Below are positions 32,734 through 41,736 of a DNA stretch of 64,000 nucleotides, piece after piece. This DNA is from Sphingomonas limnosediminicola (GTDB taxonomy: Bacteria; Pseudomonadota; Alphaproteobacteria; Sphingomonadales; Sphingomonadaceae), in the NCBI RefSeq assembly GCF_039537965.1, contig NZ_BAABBM010000001.1, positions 2,579,501 through 2,643,500 of the forward strand, written 5' to 3'. Below the pieces are notes generated by a model, which was not told where the DNA came from, ran no database searches, and saw only the letters and a program-made list of their open reading frames with translations. Within the stretch, counting starts at the first letter, position 1; each line of letters opens with the position of its first letter. The translations under genes and the position numbers were made by a program.

Positions 32734-33978
32734 GTGAGCCGAGACGACCCCGAATCTGTCCGCTTCAGCGGGCCGAAGCTGTTTTGCGACCTGACCCAGA
32801 GCTGGTCGGATGTCGGTGGCGGCGTGCGCACCTATCTCCTCCACAAGCGGCGCCACATCCTTGAATCGACTCCGCACAGCCATCTGATGATCATCCCCGG
32901 CAATCGCGACGAAGTGGTCGAGGACGGCCGCTCGATCACGGTGACTATTGCCTCGCCTCATGTTCCGGGCAGCCCACACTATCGATTCATGCTGCGCAAT
33001 CGCGCGGTGCGCGGGGCGCTGGAGCAATTCCGGCCCGACCTGATCGAGTGCCAGGACGCGTACAACCTTCCGTGGGCGGCGATCGGCCATCGCAAACGCT
33101 ACCCGGACACGGCGCTGGTCGCAGCTTACATGACCGATTTTCCGACCGTCTATGTAGAGCGGCCAGCGTCGAAGATCGTCGGCAAGACCATCGCGGGCGG
33201 CCTGTCTCGTGTCTGCTACGGCTATGCCGGCTCTCTCTATCGCCGCTTCGATTCCGTCTTTGCGCTGAGCGAGAACGGTGGCGCGACCAAGCTCCGCAGG
33301 CTCGGCATCGCCGATACCGAAGTGGTGCCGCTCGGCGTCGAGCTTGGTGAGTTCGGATCCAACCTTCGCGACAAACGCCTGCGCCAACGCATCGGTGTCG
33401 AGGACGGTCGGCCCTTGCTGATCTACGTCGGCCGCCTGGATGGCGAGAAGAAGCCGGACGTGGTCGTCGAAGCTTTCCGCAAGCTGCCCGAGGCGCTCGG
33501 CGCCCGGCTCGCGCTGCTTGGCGAGGGTCCTTTGCGCGCGGAGATCGAGGCGCTGGGGGACAATAGGATCGTCATGCCCGGCTACGTCAAAGGCCGCGCC
33601 GAGCTCGCGCAGTGGCTGGCGAGCTCGGACATCTACGTGTCGGCGATGGCCGATGAGACGTTCGGCGTTTCGATCATCGAGGCGCAGGCATCGGGCCTGC
33701 CGGTGGTGGGCGTCGCGGCCGGTGCGATGATCGATCGCGTGACGAACGAGGTCGGGAGGCTTGGGCCCGTCGGCGATGCCGGCGCGATGGCGGGCAACAT
33801 CCTGGACGTCTGGGACGCAAAAGACGCGGAAATGGCGCATCGGGCCCGCGCCCAGGCACTGCAGTTCAGCTGGGACCACAGCATGGAGACGCTGTTCGGG
33901 CGCGTTTATCCCGCGGCGTTCGCAAAGCGTGTGTCGCTTCCGGTCCAGACACCCGCCTCGGCCGCGCTTGCAGCCTGA
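32734..33978 (+). CDS. GT4-type glycosyltransferase
   Basis: A 414-aa family 4 glycosyltransferase with N-terminal acceptor domain (SWSDVGGGVRTYLLHKRRHI, about 23-42, the glycine-rich loop typical of GT4) and C-terminal donor domain (PLLIYVGRLDGEKKPDVVVEAFRKL, MADETFGVSIIEAQASGLPVVG with the E-x7-E type signature). It most likely adds sugar to a lipid or envelope glycan. It stands alone with no polysaccharide cluster around. The GTG at 32734, after GGGGGG, is preferred to the TTG at 32722. Confidence 0.87.
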   Translation: MSRDDPESVRFSGPKLFCDLTQSWSDVGGGVRTYLLHKRRHILESTPHSHLMIIPGNRDEVVEDGRSITVTIASPHVPGSPHYRFMLRNRAVRGALEQFRPDLIECQDAYNLPWAAIGHRKRYPDTALVAAYMTDFPTVYVERPASKIVGKTIAGGLSRVCYGYAGSLYRRFDSVFALSENGGATKLRRLGIADTEVVPLGVELGEFGSNLRDKRLRQRIGVEDGRPLLIYVGRLDGEKKPDVVVEAFRKLPEALGARLALLGEGPLRAEIEALGDNRIVMPGYVKGRAELAQWLASSDIYVSAMADETFGVSIIEAQASGLPVVGVAAGAMIDRVTNEVGRLGPVGDAGAMAGNILDVWDAKDAEMAHRARAQALQFSWDHSMETLFGRVYPAAFAKRVSLPVQTPASAALAA

Positions 33979-34040
33979 CGGTTCAACGCGCATTCACTTG
34001 ATTCAATGAGAATTACGGCCGTCCAGGTCGGGGGAGACAG

Positions 34041-34847
34041 ATGCCGCTGTTTGCAATGTTGATGCTTGCTGCCCAGGCCGCGGCGCCCACGGGCGCGCCG
34101 ACGCAGATGCAGAAGCTGCTGCAGAATTGCGATGCCCACAAGTTCGAGACCGTCATCAACGTGACGGTCGACGGAAAGCCCAAGCAGTCGAAGGTCAAGC
34201 TATGCGGCAATGAAGGGCAGAGCGATGCCGACTGGCTGAATACGCTCAAGGATGCCGCGCAGAAGACAGCGGCCAACAGCAAGATGGACCAGTCGGTCCG
34301 CGACCAGATCGTGGCGGCATTCTCACTTGAGATTGCGCGGCTGAGCGGCACCGCCGCGCCGAAGGTCGCTGGTGTCCTTCCGCCGCCGCGCCAGCGTCCG
34401 CAGGCACAGCCCCTATCCGATTTCTCCTCGCTTCCGCCGATGCCGACCGCGCCGACCGCCCCGGTCAAGGTTCTGGGCGGCGTGCCCGGTGTGTCGGTGC
34501 CGTTCCTGCCGAAGCCGCGGCTGAGTTTCAGCTGCTACAATCCCAACGACATCGTCGGGGAGGGACCGTGTACCGGCTTCGAGCGCGAAACGATGCTGAC
34601 GGTGACGGCCGACGAGAATTTGCCGGCAGGCACCAGCCTGCGCTTTGTCCGCGACGGCGACGCGCGCGCCGATGTGAAACTTGCGCAGCTTCGGCGCGGC
34701 AAGTCGATGCGCGTGCCGCTGCCGCAGGACGTTTGCCTTCATTCGGGTGGCGGCGCCCTGGAAATCAGGATCGTTCGCGCCACCAAGGAGACCGGTCCGG
34801 ACGGACAGGTGGTCGGCAAGGACGGACCCTACAATCTGCGCTGCTAG
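34041..34847 (+). CDS. secreted hypothetical protein
   Basis: A 268-aa protein with a short signal peptide (MPLFAMLMLAAQAAAPTG). A helical N-terminal half follows (MQKLLQNCDAHKFETVINVTVDGK, AAFSLEIARLSG), then a Pro-rich hinge at about 117-150 and a C-terminal beta-rich domain with four cysteines (SCYNPND, CTGFERE, DVCLHSG, YNLRC). I do not recognise the family. An RBS GGGGGAGAC lies upstream. It may share a transcript with the MBL gene at 34864 (16-bp gap). Confidence 0.6.
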   Translation: MPLFAMLMLAAQAAAPTGAPTQMQKLLQNCDAHKFETVINVTVDGKPKQSKVKLCGNEGQSDADWLNTLKDAAQKTAANSKMDQSVRDQIVAAFSLEIARLSGTAAPKVAGVLPPPRQRPQAQPLSDFSSLPPMPTAPTAPVKVLGGVPGVSVPFLPKPRLSFSCYNPNDIVGEGPCTGFERETMLTVTADENLPAGTSLRFVRDGDARADVKLAQLRRGKSMRVPLPQDVCLHSGGGALEIRIVRATKETGPDGQVVGKDGPYNLRC

Positions 34848-34863
34848 CAAGCAGCGGCGCGCC

Positions 34864-35727
34864 GTGGCACAGGCGCAGCCGATGGATGCGCCCTACGCGA
34901 AGCTTGTGCAGTTGGAGACCGGCATCGCCCGCGTGCTCGCGCATAATCCGTCGGCCTTCACTTATTTCGGGACGCAGACCTATTTGCTCGGCGAGCGCGA
35001 GGTCGCGGTGATCGACCCGGGGCCGGACCTGCCCGAGCATGTCGATGCGCTGGAGCAGGCGATCGGCGGCCGTCCCGTCGTGGCGATACTGTGCACGCAC
35101 ACGCACCGCGACCACAGCCCTGCGTCGAAACCACTGGCCGAGCGGACGCAAGCGACGATCGTCGGCTGCGCGCCGCTGGCGCTTGCAACGGTCGGACCGC
35201 GCGCGGACGCGTCCTTCGACGGCGACTATGTGCCGAACCATGTGCTCGCGGACGGCGAGACAATCGAAGTGGACGGCAAGACCGTTACCGCCGTCGCGAC
35301 ACCCGGTCACACGTCCAACCATCTCTGTTTCGCTTACGAAGGCGCGCTGTTCACCGGCGACCATGTGATGGGCTGGTCGACAACGGTGGTCGTGCCGCCC
35401 GACGGCGACATGGCGGCTTACATGCAGAGCCTCGACAAGCTCCGGCAGCGTGAAGACATCATTTATTATCCGGCGCATGGCGATCCGGTGACCAACCCGC
35501 AGCAATATGTGCGGCACCTTTCCGGCCATCGAATGCAGCGCGAACGCCAAATCCTCGGTCTCGTCAGGGATGAGGCGCTTGCAATCCCCGACATCGTCGC
35601 CAATGCCTATCCCGGCCTCGACCCGCGTCTCGTTCCGGCGGCAGGCGGTTCGGTGTTCGCACATTTGGTGGACCTCGAGCGTCGCGGCCTCGTTCAACGG
35701 CAGGAAGAGCTATGGAAAGCCGCCTGA
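34864..35727 (+). CDS. MBL-fold hydrolase (LACTB2-like)
   Basis: A 287-aa metallo-beta-lactamase-fold hydrolase with TYLLGEREVAVIDPGPD, zinc motif THTHRDHS, TPGHTSNHLCF and FTGDHVMGWS, plus a C-terminal winged-helix-like end (SVFAHLVDLERRGLVQR). This layout matches the LACTB2/RNase-related or lactamase-like hydrolase group; the substrate is unknown. I use the GTG at 34864; an ATG at 34882 is also plausible. It overlaps the DUF4230 gene by 16 bp. Confidence 0.87.
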   Translation: MAQAQPMDAPYAKLVQLETGIARVLAHNPSAFTYFGTQTYLLGEREVAVIDPGPDLPEHVDALEQAIGGRPVVAILCTHTHRDHSPASKPLAERTQATIVGCAPLALATVGPRADASFDGDYVPNHVLADGETIEVDGKTVTAVATPGHTSNHLCFAYEGALFTGDHVMGWSTTVVVPPDGDMAAYMQSLDKLRQREDIIYYPAHGDPVTNPQQYVRHLSGHRMQRERQILGLVRDEALAIPDIVANAYPGLDPRLVPAAGGSVFAHLVDLERRGLVQRQEELWKAA

Positions 35728-36434
35728 ATAAGCCGCTGGTGGTGGCAATGGTCGCGTTGGCACTCGTGATCGGCGTACTGCTCGGAACCACGAGCGGTCT
35801 CGCCGGACGCCTGTTCGGTGGACCGAACGCCAAGACGATCGCGACATCGAGCTTGGAATCAATGCGCGCGCAGAACAGGCTGGTGGCCTTCGTCGCCCGC
35901 TACGTGTCAGTGACGAGCAGCGAGCAAAACCGGCTCGGCGGGCTGATCAGCTCGGAGCGGACGCTCGTCCTGCCGGGCGATGTGCGATACGAACTCGACC
36001 TCTCGAAACTTCAGGAGAAGGACGTGTCGTGGGATGCGGCGACGCACACGCTCCGCGTCCAGCTGCCCGAGGTCGAAATCGCCGGGCCCGACGTCGACCT
36101 TGCCGGTGCGCGGGAGTTCGGCGAGGGAGGCATCCTGTCGACGCTGACCAATGCGGGCGAACAGCTCGATCAGGCTAACCGTGCCAAGGCCGTGGCCGAC
36201 CTGCGCAAGCAGGCGCAGGCCGCGGTGCCGATGCGCCTTGCCCGGCAAGCGGCGCGTCAGGCGGTCGAGCGCAGCTTCGCGATGCCGCTGGCGGCGGCCG
36301 GCTTCAAGGATGCGAAGGTGGTCGCCCGCTTCCCGACGGAAGGAACCGACGATCCTTCATATCTCGACCTCTCCACACCATATGAAGAGGCGATCAAGGA
36401 AGCAGAACGCCGCAGGGCTCAGGGGCAGAAATGA
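35712..36434 (+). CDS. DUF4230 membrane-anchored protein
   Basis: A 240-aa protein with one N-terminal helix (LVVAMVALALVIGVLLGTTSGL, about 9-30) and a periplasmic DUF4230 domain: LVAFVARYVSVTSSEQNRL, RTLVLPGDVRYELDLSKL, LRVQLPEVEIAGPDVDL. A coiled C-terminal region follows (QANRAKAVADLRKQAQAAV). Function is unknown. It is translationally linked to both neighbours, with a 16-bp overlap upstream and 4 bp with nadA downstream. Confidence 0.85.
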   Translation: MESRLNKPLVVAMVALALVIGVLLGTTSGLAGRLFGGPNAKTIATSSLESMRAQNRLVAFVARYVSVTSSEQNRLGGLISSERTLVLPGDVRYELDLSKLQEKDVSWDAATHTLRVQLPEVEIAGPDVDLAGAREFGEGGILSTLTNAGEQLDQANRAKAVADLRKQAQAAVPMRLARQAARQAVERSFAMPLAAAGFKDAKVVARFPTEGTDDPSYLDLSTPYEEAIKEAERRRAQGQK

Positions 36435-37462
36435 CGGTTCAATCGACCAGCCTGAAAGGGCTCGACCTCATCGCGGAAATCGACCGGCTGAAGCGTGAGC
36501 GCAACGCCGTCATCCTCGCCCATTATTACCAGAAGCCGGAGATCCAGGACCTCGCGGATTTCGTCGGCGACAGCCTCGACCTGTCGCGCAAGGCCGCGGC
36601 GACGGATGCGGACGTGATCGCTTTCTGCGGCGTGCGTTTCATGGCCGAGACCGCGAAGATCCTGTCACCGCAGAAGACCGTGATCCTGCCCGACATGGAT
36701 GCTGGCTGCAGTCTGGAAGACAGCTGCCCGCCCGACCAGTTTGCAGCCTTCCGCAAGGCACATCCGGACCATATCGCGCTGACCTACATCAACTGCTCGG
36801 CCGCAGTGAAAGCGCTCAGCGACATCATTGTCACATCTAGCAGCGCGCAGGTCATCCTTGACCAGATCCCGAAGGATCAGAAGATCATCTTCGGCCCCGA
36901 TCGCCACCTCGGCGGCTATCTGTCGCGCAAGATGGGGCGCGAGATGCTGCTGTGGCCGGGCATCTGCATCGTCCACCAGGCCTTCAGCGAGACCGAGCTC
37001 CTAAAGATCAAGGCGGAATATCCGGATGCGCCGGTGGCCGCGCACCCAGAATGCCCGCCGCACATCATCGAGCATGCCGACCACGTGGGCTCAACCAAGT
37101 CGATCCTCGACTTCGCGCTGACCTCGCCCGCGCAGACGATTCTGGTCGCGACCGAACCGCACATCATCCACCAAATGGAAAAGGCGGCGCCAGAGAAGAC
37201 ATTTATCGGCGTTCCAGGCGGCGACGGGAACTGCAACTGCAACATGTGTCCGTACATGGCGCTCAATACGCTTGAGAAGCTCTATGTCGCGCTGCGCGAC
37301 CTCGAGCCGCGGATAGAATTGTCGCCCGCAGTCATGGAACGCGCCCGCCTCCCGCTTGAGCGGATGCTGGAGATGGCCGGCCGCACTGTCGGACAGGGCG
37401 ACGTCGGCAAGCCGATCATCGACAACCCTGAGCAGATCGACCCGGCGATCAGCGGCGACTGA
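36431..37462 (+). CDS. nadA: quinolinate synthase A
   Basis: NadA condenses iminoaspartate with DHAP to quinolinate for NAD synthesis. The 343-aa protein has AHYYQKPEIQDLADFVGDSL (30-49) and three conserved cysteines for the oxygen-sensitive [4Fe-4S] cluster: Cys93 in DAGCSLEDSC, Cys208 in HPECPPH and Cys273 in NMCPYMALNT. nadB and nadC are not in the window; the gene is the last of an MBL-DUF4230-nadA operon. Confidence 0.96.
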   Translation: MTVQSTSLKGLDLIAEIDRLKRERNAVILAHYYQKPEIQDLADFVGDSLDLSRKAAATDADVIAFCGVRFMAETAKILSPQKTVILPDMDAGCSLEDSCPPDQFAAFRKAHPDHIALTYINCSAAVKALSDIIVTSSSAQVILDQIPKDQKIIFGPDRHLGGYLSRKMGREMLLWPGICIVHQAFSETELLKIKAEYPDAPVAAHPECPPHIIEHADHVGSTKSILDFALTSPAQTILVATEPHIIHQMEKAAPEKTFIGVPGGDGNCNCNMCPYMALNTLEKLYVALRDLEPRIELSPAVMERARLPLERMLEMAGRTVGQGDVGKPIIDNPEQIDPAISGD

Positions 37463-37554
37463 TCAGCGCAGCAGCTAGCTGAGCACCGCAAGTTCGCGGA
37501 GCTCAGAAGCATAGTCGTCGGAAACCTCGACTTGCGGCCGCGGCCGCCCGTCGA

Positions 37555-37821
37555 TTAGTTGCCGCGCTCTGAGCTTGAGCTAGTCTTCTCGCTATCGCCA
37601 GCCTGGTCGGCTGGAACCATGACGGTCTTGCAGATCTTGCGGTTGCCGAGGCGCGAATAGCTGTCCTCGTCGACCTGCTCGCAAACGCGCTTCTTCACCA
37701 TTTGCGGCTTCGCAGGTTCGGCCTGCTGGGTCGCCGGCGCCGCGGTGGCTGGCGCCGTCTGAGCCGCTGCCGGCACGCTTGCCGAGCCGAGAATGGCCAG
37801 CAAGGCCAACAACTTATGCAT
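37555..37821 (-). CDS. small secreted hypothetical protein
   Basis: An 88-aa exported protein: signal peptide MHKLLALLAILGSASVPAAAQ, an Ala/Pro-rich linker, then KKRVCEQVDEDSYSRLGNRKICKTVMVP with two cysteines. The CxxVdxxSYSRLGxRxxC pattern occurs in short sphingomonad exported proteins of unknown role. The start is convincing, since the signal peptide begins at the ATG. Confidence 0.7.
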   Translation of the reverse strand: MHKLLALLAILGSASVPAAAQTAPATAAPATQQAEPAKPQMVKKRVCEQVDEDSYSRLGNRKICKTVMVPADQAGDSEKTSSSSERGN

Positions 37822-37961
37822 CGTAACGCTCCCGAATCGTAAGCGCGCGCTTAAAGCAGAGAAATATGCGTCCGAAAAGTGTCGTGCGATAAACCGTTAA
37901 GTAACTCTGTTTAGGGCATTCCGGGACCGAGCGTTTAGCACTCTTCAAGGGTCCCGATTCC

Positions 37962-38558
37962 ATGGGATTTGCGATCGACCTGCTGAACCGCTCGCGAGAG
38001 GTTCGGCAGACAAGCATGTTCGCATCCCGGGGGGACTTTTGGTCCGTGTATTCCAAGTTTGTGCTTGTGACAGCCGCCGCGTGCCTGGCCGGCGTCGCTT
38101 CCGCTGCGTCCTTCAGCCCAAGCGAATTTCCGTCACGCATTCTCGCTGCTCATAATCTTGAGCGGGCGCGGGCAGGGATGCCGCCGCTCGCCTGGGACGA
38201 CAGCCTTGGCGTCGGCGCTGCCACCTACGCGCAGCAGATGGCTTTCACTGGCCTCTTCCAGCATTCAAATCGCCAGGCCCGTCGCGGCATCGGCGAGAAT
38301 CTGTGGATGGGAACGCATGGCGCCTTCAGCCTGGAGACAATGGTCGGCGGATGGTCGGCGGAACGCCGTTATTTCGTCCCGGGCATATTCCCGAACAACA
38401 GCAGCACCGGCCACTGGGAAGACGTCGGACATTACACGCAGATGATCTGGCCGACGACGACACGCGTCGGCTGCGCGCTCGCATCGACCGCGCGTACCGA
38501 TTACCTGGTTTGCCGCTACGCCACCGCGGGAAACATGGACGGCCGCCGCCTTCCTTAG
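37962..38558 (+). CDS. CAP-domain (SCP/PR-1-like) secreted protein
   Basis: A 198-aa CAP-superfamily protein. It has a hydrophobic export segment (FVLVTAAACLAGVASAASF, about 33-51) and the CAP domain with ILAAHNLERARAGMPPLAWDDSL, GIGENLWMG, the zinc-site His in HWEDVGHYTQMIW and VGCALASTARTDYLVCRYA. It is probably exported. An alternative start ATG at 38016 would make the signal peptide closer to normal length. CAP proteins in bacteria have varied, mostly unclear roles. Confidence 0.85.
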   Translation: MGFAIDLLNRSREVRQTSMFASRGDFWSVYSKFVLVTAAACLAGVASAASFSPSEFPSRILAAHNLERARAGMPPLAWDDSLGVGAATYAQQMAFTGLFQHSNRQARRGIGENLWMGTHGAFSLETMVGGWSAERRYFVPGIFPNNSSTGHWEDVGHYTQMIWPTTTRVGCALASTARTDYLVCRYATAGNMDGRRLP

Positions 38559-38669
38559 GCGTCCTTCGCTGGTCTACGGTAACGCACGTTCCACCGTTAC
38601 CGAGTTGCGCTGGGAAACATGCGCGGGTGACGCTCGTTATATCGGCGAAACATAAGGGAATGAGACTAG

Positions 38670-38993
38670 ATGCGTAAGATTCTGAATATTGCGATCGCCA
38701 GCTCGGTCATTGCGACCAGCGGTATTCCGGTGATGGCGCCCGCCGAGGCCCATTCCACCACTTATTACCATACCCACAGGTACCACGGCAGCACACACTA
38801 TGCGCGCAAGTATTGTCGCCGCTCGAGCGGTACGACGGGCCTTGTCGCGGGTGGCGTGACGGGCGCGGTTGTTGGTTCGAAGGTCCTTGGCGGTGGCATT
38901 CTCGGCGCCGCGGCGGGTGCCGTTGGCGGTGCTGTCGCGGGTCGCGCAATCGACCGCAGCGTGACTGAACGCCGGCGCTGCTACTGGCGCTAA
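38670..38993 (+). CDS. glycine-zipper exported protein
   Basis: A 107-aa protein with signal peptide MRKILNIAIASSVIATSGIPVMAPAEA, a Tyr/His/Arg-rich middle and a glycine-zipper helix (GLVAGGVTGAVVGSKVLGGG, then GAAAGAVGGAVAGRAIDR) before a basic, cysteine-bearing end. It belongs to the small 17-kDa-antigen/YMGG-like group and likely associates with the outer membrane. It precedes a TonB-family gene by 21 bp. Confidence 0.7.
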   Translation: MRKILNIAIASSVIATSGIPVMAPAEAHSTTYYHTHRYHGSTHYARKYCRRSSGTTGLVAGGVTGAVVGSKVLGGGILGAAAGAVGGAVAGRAIDRSVTERRRCYWR

Positions 38994-39014
38994 CCGGCTG
39001 AGCGGGCGCTCATC

Positions 39015-39740
39015 GTGCCCGCTTACCTTGATCATAGAAGCACGACACGACCGCGGGAGCGCGCATGTGCGCTCGCCGCGGTCGTAATCGTTCAGCTTGC
39101 GCTCGGACTGGCGCTGCTGACGGGACTTCGGGTGCAGGTCGGCCGCTCAGCCGAAGCGGTAAGCCAACTCATCCAAGTCGTGTTGCCGAACGTGCCCCCG
39201 CCGGTTCCGCCTCCGCCGCCGCCAGCGCCGAAAAAGGCGAGCAAACCTGAGTCAGCGCCGAAGGCCGAGCCGGCCCCGCCGGGCGGTTCCCCCGGTACAG
39301 AGCCTGCGCACGCGCCGCCATCCGTCGCGCCCATTGTCGCCATCCAGCCGACCGTGGCGCCTTCGGGCGGCAGCACCGGGTCAGGCCCGGCGACCGGCAG
39401 CGGCGCGGGGGGCGGCACGGGCGGCAACGGCTATGGCGAAGACGGCGGCGGCGGCTCTGAAATGGAGCAGATCGCGGGGGAAATCACGCCTCGCGACTAT
39501 CCGCGCAACCTGGGCAATGCCGGCGTGGGCGGTCGCGTCGGCCTGCTGTTCACCGTGGGAACGAACGGTCGCGTCTCGCAGTGTCGTGTGACCAGGTCGA
39601 GCGGCGTTCCCGAACTCGACGCGTTGACTTGCCGCCTCATCATGCAACGGTTTGTCTTCCGCCCGGCAACCGACCGCTTTGGCCGACCGGTGGCGGACCA
39701 GGTCGAAGGCGAACATGTCTGGGACGTCAGCCGCCGCTAG
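39015..39740 (+). CDS. TonB-family energy transducer
   Basis: A 241-aa TonB protein with GTG start: helix ALAAVVIVQLALGLALLTGL (about 18-37), a proline-rich spacer (PPPVPPPPPPAPKK), a Gly-rich hinge at about 115-145 and a C-terminal domain with VGGRVGLLFTVGTNGRVSQCRV and CRLIMQRFVFRPATDR. It closely parallels the one at 14653-15357 in layout. No ExbB/ExbD genes are nearby. Its end overlaps the DUF4112 gene by 4 bp, converging. Confidence 0.85.
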   Translation: MPAYLDHRSTTRPRERACALAAVVIVQLALGLALLTGLRVQVGRSAEAVSQLIQVVLPNVPPPVPPPPPPAPKKASKPESAPKAEPAPPGGSPGTEPAHAPPSVAPIVAIQPTVAPSGGSTGSGPATGSGAGGGTGGNGYGEDGGGGSEMEQIAGEITPRDYPRNLGNAGVGGRVGLLFTVGTNGRVSQCRVTRSSGVPELDALTCRLIMQRFVFRPATDRFGRPVADQVEGEHVWDVSRR

Positions 39741-40165
39741 GGGCGATGAGCGACCTTGCCTTCGACGGTCGCGGTTTCCGGGTGATGCTTGTCGAGGTGC
39801 TTCTTAATGATGCGGATGTTGCGCGTGTTCGACCGGAAGAAGAAGTCCGGGATCGCGCCGACCCACGGGATCAGGCCGAGCAGGAAGTCGACGCCGACAT
39901 TGCCGGCCATGCGAGACATTTGCGACTTCGACATGCCGAGGTTCTTCGCTTCCCAGACGATGTAGGCGCCAAGCGCCGCTGCGGCGACGTCGCCGACGCC
40001 AGGCACGAGGTCGAGGATGACGTCGAGACCCACGGGGCGATTGAGACCCGGCACGATGAACAGCCGCTCAAGCACCTTTTCCATTGCCTCGACGCGTTGC
40101 CGAACCGCCTTCGGGTCGGTGCCCACCGTCGGGAACTTGAGTTTCTCATTCGGGCCAACGGTCAT
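39737..40165 (-). CDS. DUF4112 membrane-associated protein
   Basis: A 142-aa DUF4112 protein with the diagnostic GLDVILDLVPGVGDVAAAALGAYIVWEAKNLG (about 47-78) and FLLGLIPWVGAIPDFFFRSNTRNIRIIKKHL (about 94-124). The paired G-x-(D/P)-x-x-P-G/W-V-G repeats form two short hydrophobic helices. Function unknown. It lies 2 bp past the solute-binding protein stop, in the same direction, and is likely co-transcribed with it. Confidence 0.88.
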   Translation of the reverse strand: MTVGPNEKLKFPTVGTDPKAVRQRVEAMEKVLERLFIVPGLNRPVGLDVILDLVPGVGDVAAAALGAYIVWEAKNLGMSKSQMSRMAGNVGVDFLLGLIPWVGAIPDFFFRSNTRNIRIIKKHLDKHHPETATVEGKVAHRP

Positions 40166-40167
40166 TG

Positions 40168-41637
40168 TCAGTCTCCGGCACCCGGTTTCTGGTCCAGGCC
40201 GGTGAGCGTGTGAACGGCGTAGCGGTTCCCGGCAAAGCCCTGGATGCGGTTCGACACCAGCGACCAGCGCACCGGCGCGGCGATCGGAATGAAGAGCAGC
40301 TTCTCATCAATCTTCAGCGCGGCCTGCTGAAGAAGCGCATAACGTTGTGGCGGGATGAGCGTCTGGCGCGCGGCATCCATCAAGCCGTCAGCTTCGGGAT
40401 CGCAGATCGGGGTCACGTCGCAGCGGAACTGGCGGACGAACCAGGCCGAGGAAGCGGACGGGGCAACGAGGTCGATCACGCGGAAGTTGGCCTCAGCAAG
40501 ATCTTTCGCGCGCTCGACCTTGAAGCCGAAAATGCCCCAATCGCGTCCGAGCGCGACCAGCAGCAGTTCGCCGCCCGGGCCTTCGGGAACCGCGATCTTG
40601 ATGACCGGCTTGTCGCCCTTGCCGAAAACTCGGCTCGCTTCCGCGAGCAGCGCGGTACGTCGGTCGGCGATCGGCGTGTTCAGCCACGCCGGTACGGCGG
40701 GATTCGGCATACCGTCGAGGCCGGGTTCGAGAACGGTCGCACGCGGCGCAAGGCCAGGGACGTTCAGCGCCGTGACAAAGGTTGCGCGGTCGATGGCCTG
40801 GCTCAGCAGCCGCCGTTCATCGGGGTCGTCGAGGCCGCCGTGCGGCTTCGACGGCACGAGGCCGAACAGACCAGAGGCGGGATCGAAGCGGACGCTGCCG
40901 CGCGGAAGCTGAACGCGCTGAGTGAGTGGCAAATCGGTAAAGGTGCCGCCGAGCACGAGGTCGACCTTGCCGGCGGCAAAGCTGCTGATTGCATCGGCGG
41001 CCGCGCCTCCTGCCAGCTCGACCTCTTCCTTTTCCGGTTTCTCGTCGTCGCCGACGGTTGCCTCATGCGTCAGCCGGAGGAACCCATTCGCGTTCGGAGG
41101 CGCCGAGAGGCTGAAGGGTCCGGTGCCGAAGCGACCGCGAAAGATTGCCATTTCGGGCTGCGCCAGCGTCGCCAGCAGGCTCGGTCGAGGTGCAATAAGC
41201 CGGATCTCGATCACCCGGTCGGTCATCGCGACGATGTCCTCGATCGCGCCGAGCGCGTCCTTGAGGCTGTTCTTCGATCGCGGCGCAAGGTTGCGCTTCA
41301 ACAGCTTCGCCGCCTGCTGCGCGGTGATCTTCCTGCCGTCGGGCCACTCGGCCGACGACAGACGAAATATGTAGCTCAGCCCGTCGTCGCTGACGTTCCA
41401 GCGCTCTGCGAGCCCACCGACGATGTTTCCTGCAGCATCAAACCGCACCAGCCCCTGCGCAACGTTGGTCAGCAGGACTGCGTCTGGCGCGCTTAGCGGC
41501 CCGAGCGCCGGATCGCGCATTGTCGGCGTAGCGCCGATGACCGCGACCTTGACCGCGCCTTCGGGTGTGGGCTTGCAGGCCGACGCTTCGAGCACGAGCG
41601 CGGAAACGATCAGGATTGGCAGCAATCGCCGCAGCAT
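40168..41637 (-). CDS. ABC transporter substrate-binding protein, family 5
   Basis: A 489-aa periplasmic oligopeptide-type binding protein (SBP_bac_5), with a lipoprotein-like signal MLRRLLPILIVSALVLEASAC. The family signature LAERWNVSDDGLSYIFRLSSAEWPDGRKITAQQ follows at about 77-109. The C-terminal region has DPEADGLMD. No permease or ATPase genes accompany it, unlike a normal dpp/opp operon. The frame extends upstream to 41829, but the ATG at 41637 starts the signal peptide. Confidence 0.85.
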   Translation of the reverse strand: MLRRLLPILIVSALVLEASACKPTPEGAVKVAVIGATPTMRDPALGPLSAPDAVLLTNVAQGLVRFDAAGNIVGGLAERWNVSDDGLSYIFRLSSAEWPDGRKITAQQAAKLLKRNLAPRSKNSLKDALGAIEDIVAMTDRVIEIRLIAPRPSLLATLAQPEMAIFRGRFGTGPFSLSAPPNANGFLRLTHEATVGDDEKPEKEEVELAGGAAADAISSFAAGKVDLVLGGTFTDLPLTQRVQLPRGSVRFDPASGLFGLVPSKPHGGLDDPDERRLLSQAIDRATFVTALNVPGLAPRATVLEPGLDGMPNPAVPAWLNTPIADRRTALLAEASRVFGKGDKPVIKIAVPEGPGGELLLVALGRDWGIFGFKVERAKDLAEANFRVIDLVAPSASSAWFVRQFRCDVTPICDPEADGLMDAARQTLIPPQRYALLQQAALKIDEKLLFIPIAAPVRWSLVSNRIQGFAGNRYAVHTLTGLDQKPGAGD

Positions 41638-41736
41638 GGCGGGGGGTTTAGCCGCAATGCGTGGTTCAGCAAGCGTCTGGATATATCTCTGCAACTGTTT
41701 TAGTGGACTAAGGCAGTTCGGGCGAGTCCGCGAAAG

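Noticed and set aside
32731..33993. 420-aa frame antisense to the glycosyltransferase
   Set aside because: Shadow of a gene with clear GT4 motifs.
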